64,000 nucleotides of DNA, from positions 2,902,988-2,966,987 of the forward strand of contig NZ_CP054476.1 of the NCBI RefSeq assembly GCF_013341275.1, read 5' to 3'. A program made the translations under genes and the position numbers. The number at the start of each line of letters is the position of its first letter. The stretch's first letter is position 1. This DNA is from Methyloligella sp. GL2 (GTDB taxonomy: Bacteria; Pseudomonadota; Alphaproteobacteria; Rhizobiales; Methyloligellaceae). Shown one piece after another: positions 23,489-32,496 of the stretch. The notes under the pieces are model-generated. The model saw only the letters and a list, made by a program, of their open reading frames with translations. It searched no databases and was not told the DNA's origin.

Positions 23489-24325
23489 CTATTGCGAATG
23501 GGACTGAGACTGCATTTGGGCCTGACCAGGAAAGGCGACGGTCGCATGCATGGTCTCAACACCACCGCCACTGCGCACGCCGCGAATCGGACTGGCCTCA
23601 GAATAGTCCAAGCCGACCGCGGTGCGAATATGCGCTTCGGTCGCTGATGAGCGATTTGTGGGATCGAAGCTGACCCAGCCAAGACGCTCGACATAAGCCT
23701 CCGCCCAAGCGTGGCTAGCAGCGTGAGCTTCGTGCTCCTGGTCGGCGGCGAGATAGCCGCTGACATAGCGCGCCGGAATGCCGAGCTTGCGGCAGATGGC
23801 GCAGAAGATATGCGCGTGATCCTGACAGACGCCGCTGCCCTGCTCCAAGGCTTCGGCGCCGGTGGTGTGGACATGGGTATCGCCCGGCGAATAGGTCACC
23901 GTATCGGCGATCTTCAGCATGATGGCGTGGAGCGCATCGATCAGATTGCTTTCGGCCTGCTTGCGGAAGGGCTCGGCGAAATCGCAGATCGCCGGGCTGC
24001 ACAAGGTGTACATGGTCTCGCGCAGATACAGCTCCGTGGGGAGCTCGGAGGGCGCCAGGCCGACGATGCCGTCGGTGTTCCTGGTGCGCACCAGCCCGCT
24101 CACCTTCACCTTCAAGGCGCTGACCGGCTTGTTGACGGTCAGGGTATGGCAGCGATTGCCGTATTGATCGGACCATTCGAAGGTCGAGGCGCCGGGGGTG
24201 GAGAGATTCCAGGTCTCCACCGCCTGGGTGCGCCCCGAGAGCGGAGTCATGCGCAAATACTGCGTGCTGGTGAGCAGCGGCTGCGAATACTCGTATTGGG
24301 TGGTGTGTTCGATACGGACCAGCAT
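23489..24325 (-). CDS. Transglutaminase-like cysteine protease of the Anbu operon
   Basis: Transglutaminase-fold protein with an N-terminal beta domain (bacterial transglutaminase-like N-terminal region). It is 278 residues, with catalytic residues Cys167 (GSGVCQDHAH), His205 (SHAWAEAYV) and Asp221 (SFDPTN) in the right order. Such proteins act as thiol peptidases or amide-forming enzymes. The ATG at 24325 shares one base with the alpha-E stop (TGATG), which indicates translational coupling. In the amidoligase gene neighbourhoods described by Iyer and others this protein accompanies cp ATP-grasp and alpha-E, where it has been proposed to cleave or transfer the peptide product. Cytoplasmic; no signal peptide. 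Confidence 0.9.
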   Translation of the reverse strand: MLVRIEHTTQYEYSQPLLTSTQYLRMTPLSGRTQAVETWNLSTPGASTFEWSDQYGNRCHTLTVNKPVSALKVKVSGLVRTRNTDGIVGLAPSELPTELYLRETMYTLCSPAICDFAEPFRKQAESNLIDALHAIMLKIADTVTYSPGDTHVHTTGAEALEQGSGVCQDHAHIFCAICRKLGIPARYVSGYLAADQEHEAHAASHAWAEAYVERLGWVSFDPTNRSSATEAHIRTAVGLDYSEASPIRGVRSGGGVETMHATVAFPGQAQMQSQSHSQ

Positions 24326-25290
24326 CAGGCCACCGCTGCGATAGAGGCCGGGGTCATCAGGAAGTCCTCCTGGATTTGAATGCCCAGCGCATTGTTGTTC
24401 TGAAGGAAGTCGGACAGGAATTCGTGCAGCCCGCAATTGAAGATTTTGTCGATGCGGCCGTATTTGAGCCCGGAATAGGTCTGCCCGGCGATGCGGCGGC
24501 ATTCCAGCGGCTTCTTGCCGGCAAGCTCGTCGAGGGAGCCGATCACCGCCTCGTAGCAATGATGCAGCGAGCGGGGCATATCCTGCCGCAGGATCAGAAG
24601 CTCGGCGACGCGCCAGGGATAGACCGTATCGTGATAGATGCGGCGATAGGCGCGGAACGCCCCGACGGAGCGCAGCAGCGCCGCCCATTGATAGTAATCG
24701 ACATAACCGCCGACCTCCTCGGTCTCGGGCAGCAGCACGTGATATTTCACGTCGAGGATGCGGGCGGTGTTGTCGGCGCGCTCGATGAAGGTGCCGAGGC
24801 GGATGAAGCGGAAGGCATCGTCATGCAGCAACGTGCCGAAAGTCACGCCGCGGAACAGATGCGAGCGCTCCTTCACCCATTCGAAGAAATCGCGGAAGCC
24901 CCAGCGCTGCAGCCCTTCGTAATCGAGATACTGCACCTGCAGCCAAGTGGCGTTGATGCTCTCCCAGGCCTCGCTGGAAATCGCGGTGCGCTGGGCGCGG
25001 GCATTCTCGCGGGCGCCGTGGATCAGCGACCAGATGCTGCCGCTGTTGCGCGGGTCGAGCACCACGTAGCGCAGGATATTCTCATGGCTGAACTCGCCGT
25101 AGAGCTCGTCGAAGCGGCCGCAGCCCGGCGCGATGGCGAGGATCGGATCGAAATGCAGGTCCTGGATATCGATGGCCGAGGGCAACAGCGCCATGCGGAA
25201 GCTGACATCGAGCATGCGCGCGGTGTTTTCGGCCCGCTCGATATTGCGCGACATCCAAAACAGGTTCTCCGCTGTGCGGCTGAGCATCAT
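24325..25290 (-). CDS. Alpha-E domain protein of the Anbu operon
   Basis: All-helical alpha-E family protein of 321 residues (MMLSRTAENLFWMSRNIERAENTARMLDV is the family's N-terminal signature; a second copy of the pattern, FIERADNTARILDVKYH, lies near residue 170). The role is not established; in this operon type it is thought to assist or tether the circularly permuted ATP-grasp ligase. It overlaps the upstream ligase gene by four bases (ATGA, 25287-25290) and the downstream transglutaminase by one base, so the three are translated together. No signal peptide. Confidence 0.92.
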   Translation of the reverse strand: MMLSRTAENLFWMSRNIERAENTARMLDVSFRMALLPSAIDIQDLHFDPILAIAPGCGRFDELYGEFSHENILRYVVLDPRNSGSIWSLIHGARENARAQRTAISSEAWESINATWLQVQYLDYEGLQRWGFRDFFEWVKERSHLFRGVTFGTLLHDDAFRFIRLGTFIERADNTARILDVKYHVLLPETEEVGGYVDYYQWAALLRSVGAFRAYRRIYHDTVYPWRVAELLILRQDMPRSLHHCYEAVIGSLDELAGKKPLECRRIAGQTYSGLKYGRIDKIFNCGLHEFLSDFLQNNNALGIQIQEDFLMTPASIAAVA

Positions 25291-26771
25291 TTGGCATCCT
25301 CCAGCACCCAGGTGTCCTTGGTGCCGCCGCCCTGGCTGGAATTGACCACCAGCGATCCCTCGCGCAGCGCCACGCGGGTGAGCCCGCCGGGGATCACGGA
25401 AGTCTCCTTGCCCGAAAGCACGAAGGGGCGGAGATCGACGTGGCGCGGCACGATCTTGCCGTCGGCGAAGGTCGGCGCGGTGGAGAGCTTCAGGGTCGGC
25501 TGGGCGATGAAGTCGGACGGATTGGCCTCGACCCGCTTCTTATAGGCTTCCCGCTCCGCCGCTGTGGAAGCCGGGCCGATGAGCATGCCGTAGCCGCCGG
25601 AGCCGTGCACCTCCTTCACCACCAGGTCGTGGAGATTCTCGAACACGTATTTGCGGTGGGAGGGATCGCGCAGCATGTAGGTCTGCACGTTTTTCAGGAT
25701 GGCGTGCTCGCCGAGATAGAACTCGATCATGCGCGGCACGTAGGTGTACATCGCCTTGTCGTCGGCAACGCCGGTGCCGATCGCATTGGCCAGATTGACG
25801 GTGCCAAGACGCACCGCGGAGAGCAGGCCGGGCACGCCGAGCAGCGAGTCCTGGCGGAAGGCCAGCGGATCGATGAACGGATCGTCGATACGGCGGTAGA
25901 TCACGTCGACCCTGACCGGACCTTCGGTGGTCCGCATCCAGACATAGCCGTCGCGCACGAACAGGTCGGAGCCTTCGACCAGCTCCACGCCCATCTGCTC
26001 GGCGAGGAAGACATGCTCGAAATAGGCGCTGTTGTACCGGCCCGGCGTCATCAGCACGACGACCGGCTCCTCGTCGCCGCCCGGCGAGACGGAGCGCAAA
26101 TTCTCGATCAGCCGCTCGGAATAATTGCCGACCGGTGAGATGTTCTGATTGGCGAAGGCGTCCGGGAAGAGGCGCATCATCACCTCCCGGTTCTCCAACA
26201 GATAGGAGACGCCAGAGGGCGTGCGGACATTGTCTTCCAGCACGAAGAAATCGCGCGCGCCGGTGCGCACCAGATCGATGCCGGCGATATGGGCGTAGAC
26301 GTCGTTAGGCAGATCGACGCCCATCATCTCCGGCTGGAAGGCCGGATTGAGCAGCACCAGCTCCGGCGGCACGATGCCGGCCTTGATGATCTCCTGCTCG
26401 TGATAGATGTCGTAGAGGAAGGTGTTGATCGCCTTGACGCGCTGCACGCAGCCGCGCTCGACGAGATCCCACTCGGAGCGGTCGATGATGCGCGGAATAA
26501 TGTCGAAGGGGATCAGCCGCTCGGTGCTGCCGCCTTCGGTATAGACGGCGAAGGTGATGCCGACGCGGCGGAACAGCTCCTCCGCAGCACCGGTCTTGGT
26601 GGTCAGCTCCTCGACCGTGACCTTTTCGAGAAATTCGGCGAAATCGGCGTAGGCCGGACGGATCGTCCCGTCCGGACAGCGCATCTCATCGAAAAATTGT
26701 TTGGCCCGGGCCTCGGCTTCGGGATCCCCGGAGTTGTCCCACAACTCCACCTTCTCAAGACTCTCGGACAA
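25287..26771 (-). CDS. Circularly permuted ATP-grasp amidoligase of the Anbu operon
   Basis: Probable ATP-dependent peptide-bond ligase of the circularly permuted ATP-grasp family (type 2). It is 494 residues, with FFDEMRCPDGTIRPAYADFAEFLEK at the N-terminus, GIDLVRTGARDFFVLEDNVRTPSGVSYLLENR in the core, then VDVIYRRIDDPFIDPLAFR and LVVKEVHGSGGYGMLIGP, all characteristic. The only start before an in-frame stop is TTG at 26771. It is the first gene of the four-gene Anbu operon. A hairpin lies in its presumed leader at 26823-26854. Substrates are unknown; amide formation on a small peptide or metabolite is the family inference. Confidence 0.9.
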   Translation of the reverse strand: MSESLEKVELWDNSGDPEAEARAKQFFDEMRCPDGTIRPAYADFAEFLEKVTVEELTTKTGAAEELFRRVGITFAVYTEGGSTERLIPFDIIPRIIDRSEWDLVERGCVQRVKAINTFLYDIYHEQEIIKAGIVPPELVLLNPAFQPEMMGVDLPNDVYAHIAGIDLVRTGARDFFVLEDNVRTPSGVSYLLENREVMMRLFPDAFANQNISPVGNYSERLIENLRSVSPGGDEEPVVVLMTPGRYNSAYFEHVFLAEQMGVELVEGSDLFVRDGYVWMRTTEGPVRVDVIYRRIDDPFIDPLAFRQDSLLGVPGLLSAVRLGTVNLANAIGTGVADDKAMYTYVPRMIEFYLGEHAILKNVQTYMLRDPSHRKYVFENLHDLVVKEVHGSGGYGMLIGPASTAAEREAYKKRVEANPSDFIAQPTLKLSTAPTFADGKIVPRHVDLRPFVLSGKETSVIPGGLTRVALREGSLVVNSSQGGGTKDTWVLEDAK

Positions 26772-27077
26772 TGCGCACCGACTTGTTATTCAACGCCTTT
26801 CCAGGCAGCCCTGTCGCCTCTCAAACCGGCATTTGCATCCGCGCATGCCGGTTTTCCGTTGTAACGACTTAAACAGATGCTCTCCGATTGAGCAACTTTC
26901 TTGGCCGCCTGTTTCTTAGACAGATTCTGCCGCAACGTTCGGCACCGGCCCCGAATGCCCCTTGCGCGACGTAAGGTGCGGTTCACGGAGCGGCCCGGAC
27001 GCGCTATCGGCGAGAGAATCGCTCTGCCGCCCCTTTTCCCATTTTTTCCCGGCGGGGCCAATCTCCGGAGCTCCACG
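26772..27077. other. Divergent upstream region of the Anbu operon and marC
   Basis: No gene is seen. It must carry both promoters. The notable structure is the hairpin at 26823-26854. Confidence 0.5.
26823..26854. other. 10-base-pair hairpin in the Anbu operon leader
   Basis: Perfect arms aaaccggcat (26823-26832) and atgccggttt (26845-26854) with a 12-base loop; TTTT closes it on the plus strand and TTTGAG on the minus strand. On the minus strand it precedes the TTG start of the ATP-grasp gene by about 50 bases, so it could be an attenuator or leader structure; on the plus strand it could be a terminator. Confidence 0.45.
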
Positions 27078-27713
27078 ATGCTGGATACTTTTCTCACCGC
27101 GTTCACGGCGTTCTTCGCCGTAGTCAATCCGATCAACACCGCCGTGCTTTTGGCGAGCCTGACCCCGAATTTCACCGACGCCGAACGGCGCTGGATCTCG
27201 GTGCGCGCGGTATCGATCGCCAGCATCATTCTGCTCGGATTCGTTCTGATCGGTCATCCGGTGCTGACCGAGCTCGGCGTCTCGCTGGCGGCGCTGAAAG
27301 TGGCGGGCGGCATCATCTTGATGATCATCGCCCTCCGAATGACGCTGGGCACGTCCACCGCCCATACGCTGTCGAGCTCCGAGCATGAAGAGGCCGCGGC
27401 GAAGACCGATGCACGCACCGAGATCGCCGTGTTTCCGCTGGCGACGCCGCTGATCGCCGGCCCCGGTGCGATGACCAGTGCCATCGTGCTCAGCGCCGGC
27501 GGCCATGGGGTCAGCAACCAGTTCGCGGTGGTCGTCGCCCTACTGGCGGTGATGGCGGCGACTCTCGCCCTGCTGCTGATCGCGCAGACGATTCAAGAGC
27601 TGCTCGGCGTCACCGCCCGCAAGGTGGTGGTGCGGGTGCTCGGCATCCTGCTGGCGGCATTGGCGATGCAGTCGATCTTCAACGGCATCGCCGATAGCCA
27701 CCTTCTCGGCTAG
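27078..27713 (+). CDS. MarC family inner-membrane protein
   Basis: MarC/UPF0056 proteins are six-helix inner-membrane proteins; despite the name, no role in multiple resistance has been established. The 211-residue product starts MLDTFLTAFTAFFAVVNPINTAVL, the family opening (FFAVVNPI), and has FPLATPLIAGPGAMTSAIVL in the middle, the second hallmark. The ATG at 27078 has GGAG eight bases before; a longer frame to 26901 would add a non-membrane Arg-rich tail. It is convergent with the RND pump; the two stop codons share the CTAG at 27710-27713, so their 3' ends overlap by four bases. Confidence 0.9.
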   Translation: MLDTFLTAFTAFFAVVNPINTAVLLASLTPNFTDAERRWISVRAVSIASIILLGFVLIGHPVLTELGVSLAALKVAGGIILMIIALRMTLGTSTAHTLSSSEHEEAAAKTDARTEIAVFPLATPLIAGPGAMTSAIVLSAGGHGVSNQFAVVVALLAVMAATLALLLIAQTIQELLGVTARKVVVRVLGILLAALAMQSIFNGIADSHLLG

Positions 27714-30700
27714 CTCTTGGTCTCCGCTTCGCTCTCCTCGCCCGGATGATGGGGCTTCTTGGCGAACTTCCGGACAGCCACGTAGAAGATCGGGGTGAAG
27801 AGCAGACCGAAGAAGGTCACGCCCAGCATCCCCATGAACACGGTGGTGCCGAGAGATTGGCGCATCTCGGCGCCGGCGCCGGTCGCGATCATCAGCGGCA
27901 GCACGCCGAGGATGAACGCGAAGGAGGTCATCAGGATCGGACGCAGACGGGTTTGAGCGGCGTGGGTCGCGGCGGCGAACCGGTCCTGCCCCTCCTCCTC
28001 GTTCTGCTTGGCGAACTCGACGATCAGAATGGCGTTCTTCGCCGCAAGGCCGATCAACACCACGAAGCCGATTTGGGCCAGGATGTTGACGTCCATGCCG
28101 CGCATCATAAGACCGGAGACCGCGGCCAGCAGACACATCGGCACGATCAAGATCACGCTGAAGGGTAGACTCCAGCTCTCATATTGCGCTGCGAGCAGCA
28201 GGAAGACGAACACCACCGATGCGATGAAGACGTAGATCGCCGCGTTGCCCGCCGCATTCTCCTGATAGGCGAGCTCGGTCCAGGCGAAGCTGTAGCCCGC
28301 CGGCAGCACCTCGCTTGCGATCTTCTCCATCGCCGCGATGCCATAACCGGAGGAGTAGCCCGGCAGGGTGTTTCCCTGCACCGCCGCGGAGGGGAAGATA
28401 TTGAAGTGCTCCACGCGGTACGGACCGGTGATGTTGCGGAAATCCGCCACTGCACCGAGCGGCACCATCTCGCCGTTGGAATTCCGGGTCTTCAGGTTGG
28501 CGATGGTGTGCAGATCCTGGCGGAACTTGCCGTCGGCCTGTGCGGTCACGCGATAGGTACGGCCGAGATAGTTGAAGTCGTTGACGTAGACCGAGCCGAG
28601 ATAGACCGAGAGGGTCTCGAACACGTCGGAGGCGGAAACGCCCATCATCTCGGCGCGGACGCGGTCGATATCGGCATAGACCTTCGGCGTCCGGGTGTTG
28701 AAGCCGGTGAACACGCCGACCAAACCGGGCGTCTGGTTGGCCTGAGCCGCCACGGCATTGGCCGCTGCCTCAAGCTGCACCGGGTCGCCGCCGCCGACAT
28801 CCTGGATTTCCATCTTGAAGCCACCGGTGGTGCCGATACCGCGCACGGGCGGCGGCATGATGGACAGCAGGAAGCCTTCCTTGATGGAACCGAATTTCTG
28901 GTTCAGCTCGGCGACCAGCGCTTCAGCCGTTTGCCCCTTCTCGGCTCGTTCCTCGAACGGCTCGAGGGTGGAGAAGATCACCGCCGAGTTGGACGCCTGG
29001 GTGAAGGTCGCGCCGTCCAAACCGACGATCGGCACCACATGGGCGACGCCGGGGGTATCCAGAACGGTATCGATCACCTTCTTGGCGACGGCATCGGTCC
29101 GGGCCAGCGAAGCGCCGGGCGGCAGCTGGATGATGTTGATCAGATAGCCGAGATCCTGATTGGGGATAAACCCGGTCGGGGCCCGGCCGAATTCATAGAC
29201 CGTCAGACCGATAAGCCCGGCATAGAGGACCAGCATGATGCCCGCCAGGCGCACCAGGCGCGCGGTCATGCGGCCGTATTGGTCCGCGATCCAGTCGAAG
29301 ACCGTGTTGAATCCGCCAAAGAACTTGTGCACCAGCCGGGCGAAGAAACCACCGCCGTGATGCTCCTCGTGCGGCTTGAACAGCAGCGCGCAAAGCGCCG
29401 GGCTCAAGGTCAGCGACACGACCATCGAGATCGCGGTCGCGGTGGCGATGGTCACGGCGAACTGGCGGAAGAACTGGCCGGTGATGCCGGTAAGGAAGGC
29501 GGACGGAATGAACACCGCACTCAGCACCAGGGCGATGGCGACCAGCGCGCCGCCCACCTCGTCCATGGTGGCGTGGGAGGCCTCGCGGGGGGACAGCCCC
29601 TCGCGGATTTTTCGTTCCACGTTCTCCACCACGACGATGGCGTCGTCCACCACGATACCGATGGCGAGCACCAAGCCGAATAGCGACAGATTGTTGAGCG
29701 AAAATCCGAGCGCGGCGAGCATCGTACAGGTGCCGACCAGCGACACCGGAATGGCGACGATCGGCACGATGGAGGCGCGCCATGTCTGCAGGAACACCAC
29801 GATCACGATGACCACCAGGATCACCGCTTCGATCATGGTGTGATACACGGCGCTGATGGATTCGGAGATGAAGACCGTCGGGTTATAGACGATGTCGTAG
29901 CGAAGCCCTTGCGGGAAGGATTTCGACAACTCGTCCATCGCTGCGATGACCTCGTCGGCGGTGTCCAACGCATTGGAGCCGGGCCGCTGGAAGATGCCCA
30001 ACGGGGTGGCGACGCGCTTGTCGAGATAACCGTTCAGCGAATAGTCGGCCGCGCCGAGCTCGACGCGCGCGACATCGCGGACGCGGGTAATGCGCCCCTG
30101 CCCGTCGGTCTTGACGATGATATTGCCGAAGGCTTCGGCGTCCGGCAGGCGCCCTTGCGTCTCCACGGAGAGCTGGAACGCACCCGGCTGCGGCACGGGC
30201 GGCTGATTAATGACGCCGGCCGCGACCTGAACGTTCTGGGCGCGCAAGGCGGCGACCACGTCTCCGGAGGTCAGCCCGCGGACCGACATCTTCTCCGGAT
30301 CGAGCCAGATGCGCATGGAGTAGTCGCGGGCGCCGAAGATGCGGGCCTCGCCGACACCGTCGATACGGGACAGCACATCGCGCACATGCAGCGTGGCGTA
30401 GTTGGAAATATAGAGCTGCGAGCGGGAGTTATCTGGCGAGCTCAGATGGACCACCATCAAAAGGTCCGGCGACTGCTTGTTCACCGTGACGCCGATGGCG
30501 CGCACCTCTTCCGGCAGACGCGGCTCGGCGATGGCCACGCGGTTCTGCACCAGCACCTGCGCGGTATCGAGATCGGTGCCCAGCTTGAAGGTGACGTTCA
30601 ACGTCATGCGGCCGTCGCTGGTCGATTGCGACGTCATATAGAGCATGTTGTCGACGCCGTTGATCTCCTGCTCCAACGGCGTCGCGACGGTCTTGGCCAC

Positions 30701-30874
30701 GACGTCGGCGGAGGCACCGGAATATTGCGCCGCCACCGAAATAGAGGGCGGCGCGATCTCCGGATACTGGGCGATCGGCAGGCTGAAGAAGGACACCGCG
30801 CCGATCAGTGTGATCAGGATCGACACGACACCGGCAAAGATCGGCCGGTCAATGAAGAAATGGGAGAGGTTCAT
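27710..30874 (-). CDS. RND efflux pump inner-membrane transporter, AcrB/MexB (HAE1) type
   Basis: Proton-driven multidrug exporter that forms the inner-membrane trimer of a tripartite pump. The protein is 1054 residues, normal length, starting MNLSHFFIDRPIFAGVVSILI. Transmembrane helix 4 carries the paired acidic residues of the proton relay (AIGIVVDDAIVVVENVER). FFRQFAVTIATATAISMVVSLTLSPALCALL and a second-half GLAAKNAILIVEFAKQ are typical of AcrB. It lies 9 bases after the adaptor gene, forming an adaptor-pump operon; no outer-membrane channel or local regulator gene is seen, so a shared TolC-type channel is expected from elsewhere. Substrates cannot be inferred. Confidence 0.94.
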   Translation of the reverse strand: MNLSHFFIDRPIFAGVVSILITLIGAVSFFSLPIAQYPEIAPPSISVAAQYSGASADVVAKTVATPLEQEINGVDNMLYMTSQSTSDGRMTLNVTFKLGTDLDTAQVLVQNRVAIAEPRLPEEVRAIGVTVNKQSPDLLMVVHLSSPDNSRSQLYISNYATLHVRDVLSRIDGVGEARIFGARDYSMRIWLDPEKMSVRGLTSGDVVAALRAQNVQVAAGVINQPPVPQPGAFQLSVETQGRLPDAEAFGNIIVKTDGQGRITRVRDVARVELGAADYSLNGYLDKRVATPLGIFQRPGSNALDTADEVIAAMDELSKSFPQGLRYDIVYNPTVFISESISAVYHTMIEAVILVVIVIVVFLQTWRASIVPIVAIPVSLVGTCTMLAALGFSLNNLSLFGLVLAIGIVVDDAIVVVENVERKIREGLSPREASHATMDEVGGALVAIALVLSAVFIPSAFLTGITGQFFRQFAVTIATATAISMVVSLTLSPALCALLFKPHEEHHGGGFFARLVHKFFGGFNTVFDWIADQYGRMTARLVRLAGIMLVLYAGLIGLTVYEFGRAPTGFIPNQDLGYLINIIQLPPGASLARTDAVAKKVIDTVLDTPGVAHVVPIVGLDGATFTQASNSAVIFSTLEPFEERAEKGQTAEALVAELNQKFGSIKEGFLLSIMPPPVRGIGTTGGFKMEIQDVGGGDPVQLEAAANAVAAQANQTPGLVGVFTGFNTRTPKVYADIDRVRAEMMGVSASDVFETLSVYLGSVYVNDFNYLGRTYRVTAQADGKFRQDLHTIANLKTRNSNGEMVPLGAVADFRNITGPYRVEHFNIFPSAAVQGNTLPGYSSGYGIAAMEKIASEVLPAGYSFAWTELAYQENAAGNAAIYVFIASVVFVFLLLAAQYESWSLPFSVILIVPMCLLAAVSGLMMRGMDVNILAQIGFVVLIGLAAKNAILIVEFAKQNEEEGQDRFAAATHAAQTRLRPILMTSFAFILGVLPLMIATGAGAEMRQSLGTTVFMGMLGVTFFGLLFTPIFYVAVRKFAKKPHHPGEESEAETKS

Positions 30875-30883
30875 CGGACGGCC

Positions 30884-32146
30884 TTATTCGGTCACCGAGG
30901 AGGCATCGATCTCTGAGTCTTCCGGCGTGACGCTGCCCTGCGGACGGACGCGCATCAGCCCATCGACGATGACGGTGTCATCCTTGCCGATCCCGTCGCG
31001 GATCACGCGGAGATTGTCGCCGACGATGGGGCCGAGATCGACCACCTTGGGCACCACGTTATTGTCCTTGTCGACGGTGAACAGGAGCTTGGAGGACTGG
31101 TCGGTCACCACGGCGGCATCGGGAACCAGAAGCGTGGGCTTGCGGGCAGAGGCCGGCACGCGGACGCGGCCGAACTGGCCCGGCGTGATGTGCATATCCG
31201 GATTGGGGAACTGCGCCCGCATGGTGATGGTGCCGGTGGAGGTGTCGTATTGGTTGTCGACGAAGTCGATGACGCCTTCACGGTCCCAGGTCTTCTCGTC
31301 GATGAGCTGGCCTTCCACCGCAAGACCGCCATTGCGCTCCGCCTTCACCTCACCGGATTCGATCAGGCGCTTATATTCGGCGCCGTCGGCCTCGGAGACG
31401 TTGAACACGAAGTGGATCGGATCGAGGGAAACGATGTCGGTCAAAAGCGTGGCGTTACCGCCAGTGCCGCCGATGACCAGGTTGCCGACGCTCACCTCGT
31501 GACGGCTGACGCGGCCGGACATGGGCGCGATCACATGGGTGTAGTCGAGATTGAGCTTGGCCTGCTGCAGCGCCGCTTCCGACGATTCCACGGTCGCCCG
31601 CGCGGTATCCACCGTCGCCTGGCGCTCATCGAGGGTCGCCTGGGCCGCGAAGTCCTTCTGGCGGAGCTGCGAGGTCCGCTTCAGCTGGGCTTCGGCGAGC
31701 CGGAGCTGAGCCTTGGCCTCTTCCAGCGCGGCCTTTGCCGAATCCAGAGCAAGCTCATAGGGGCGCGGCTCGATGACGAAGAGCAGGTCGCCCTTCTTGA
31801 CGATCTGACCGTCCACGAAATGGATGGATTCCAGATAGCCGCTGACCCGGGCGCGCACATCCACCGCTTCCTTGGCCTGGAATTGACCGGTGAAGTCGCT
31901 CCACTCGGTGATGTCCTTCACGGCGGGCTTGGCCACAGTCACGGGCGGGCCGGCCTGCTGCTGCGCCTGCTGCTGCTCGCCACCGCCCATGAAGAAGAAA
32001 TAGTAGACGCCGCCAGCGACCAGCGCTGCGATCACCAAAATCGCAAGGAACCCGCGACCGCCGCCTGAACCAGGGGCATCGCTCTTACTTGCCGCGTCCT
32101 TATTTGCCGACGCCGTGCTAGCCGGCTTCTGCTTCGTTTCTACCAT
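30884..32146 (-). CDS. RND periplasmic adaptor (membrane fusion protein), AcrA/MexA type
   Basis: Adaptor that links the RND pump to the outer-membrane channel. From the ATG at 32146 it is 420 residues, with a cytoplasmic Lys/Ser-rich stretch, one anchor helix (FLAILVIAALVAGGVYYFFF), a Gln-rich spacer and then the lipoyl/hairpin body. DVRARVSGYLESIHFVDGQIVKKGDLLFVIEPRPYE and the coiled hairpin ALEEAKAQLRLAEAQLKRTSQLR are the adaptor signature; LVPDAAVVTDQSSKLLFTV is in the beta-barrel region. It is upstream of the AcrB-type gene by 9 bases. Anchoring by a helix rather than a lipid is inferred. A longer in-frame start at 32233 exists. Confidence 0.9.
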   Translation of the reverse strand: MVETKQKPASTASANKDAASKSDAPGSGGGRGFLAILVIAALVAGGVYYFFFMGGGEQQQAQQQAGPPVTVAKPAVKDITEWSDFTGQFQAKEAVDVRARVSGYLESIHFVDGQIVKKGDLLFVIEPRPYELALDSAKAALEEAKAQLRLAEAQLKRTSQLRQKDFAAQATLDERQATVDTARATVESSEAALQQAKLNLDYTHVIAPMSGRVSRHEVSVGNLVIGGTGGNATLLTDIVSLDPIHFVFNVSEADGAEYKRLIESGEVKAERNGGLAVEGQLIDEKTWDREGVIDFVDNQYDTSTGTITMRAQFPNPDMHITPGQFGRVRVPASARKPTLLVPDAAVVTDQSSKLLFTVDKDNNVVPKVVDLGPIVGDNLRVIRDGIGKDDTVIVDGLMRVRPQGSVTPEDSEIDASSVTE

Positions 32147-32496
32147 ATTTCGTATGCGGGCCTTGCCCCTCCAGAGAAAATCCAAGCTTTTCGGTGGATT
32201 GTCGGCCCGTCCCCCAATTTCAGTGCACGGCACCGTTTACGACGCCGCTTATTTAGGGGCCCGAGCAGGGAAATGCGAGCGGTTGGATCGACTTTTTTAG
32301 TGAAAATTCCAAAAATGTCGCCGAGACGTAGCATCGCAGCAACGCTTCGTCCAGCGACAGATTGTGAACTATTGTAACGAAATGCTGCCCGACCGGCCTT
32401 GCGGTCTAGGGGCGCAGTGCCGAAAAGGGATGCGTTCTTTTCGGCCGGAACGCTCCGAATAACGAGGCGGTGCTGCGCGATTCCTGCGCGCATCCC
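32147..32496. other. Non-coding stretch between tonB and RND operon
   Basis: No gene is seen. It carries the upstream region of the adaptor-pump operon, a 9-base-pair hairpin at 32419-32445, and two direct ATTGT-type repeats (attgtgaact at 32361-32370, attgtaacga at 32371-32380) one helical turn apart that might be a regulator site. Confidence 0.45.
32419..32445. terminator. Hairpin downstream of tonB
   Basis: Perfect 9-base-pair stem (gccgaaaag with cttttcggc) and 9-base loop, 52 bases after the tonB stop. No T run follows on the minus strand, so termination is only likely, not certain. Confidence 0.4.

Noticed and set aside
28184..29683. A 499-codon open frame opposite the first RND pump
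   Set aside because: Antisense shadow; product is His/Asp/Gly-rich without domains, while the pump on the minus strand is complete.
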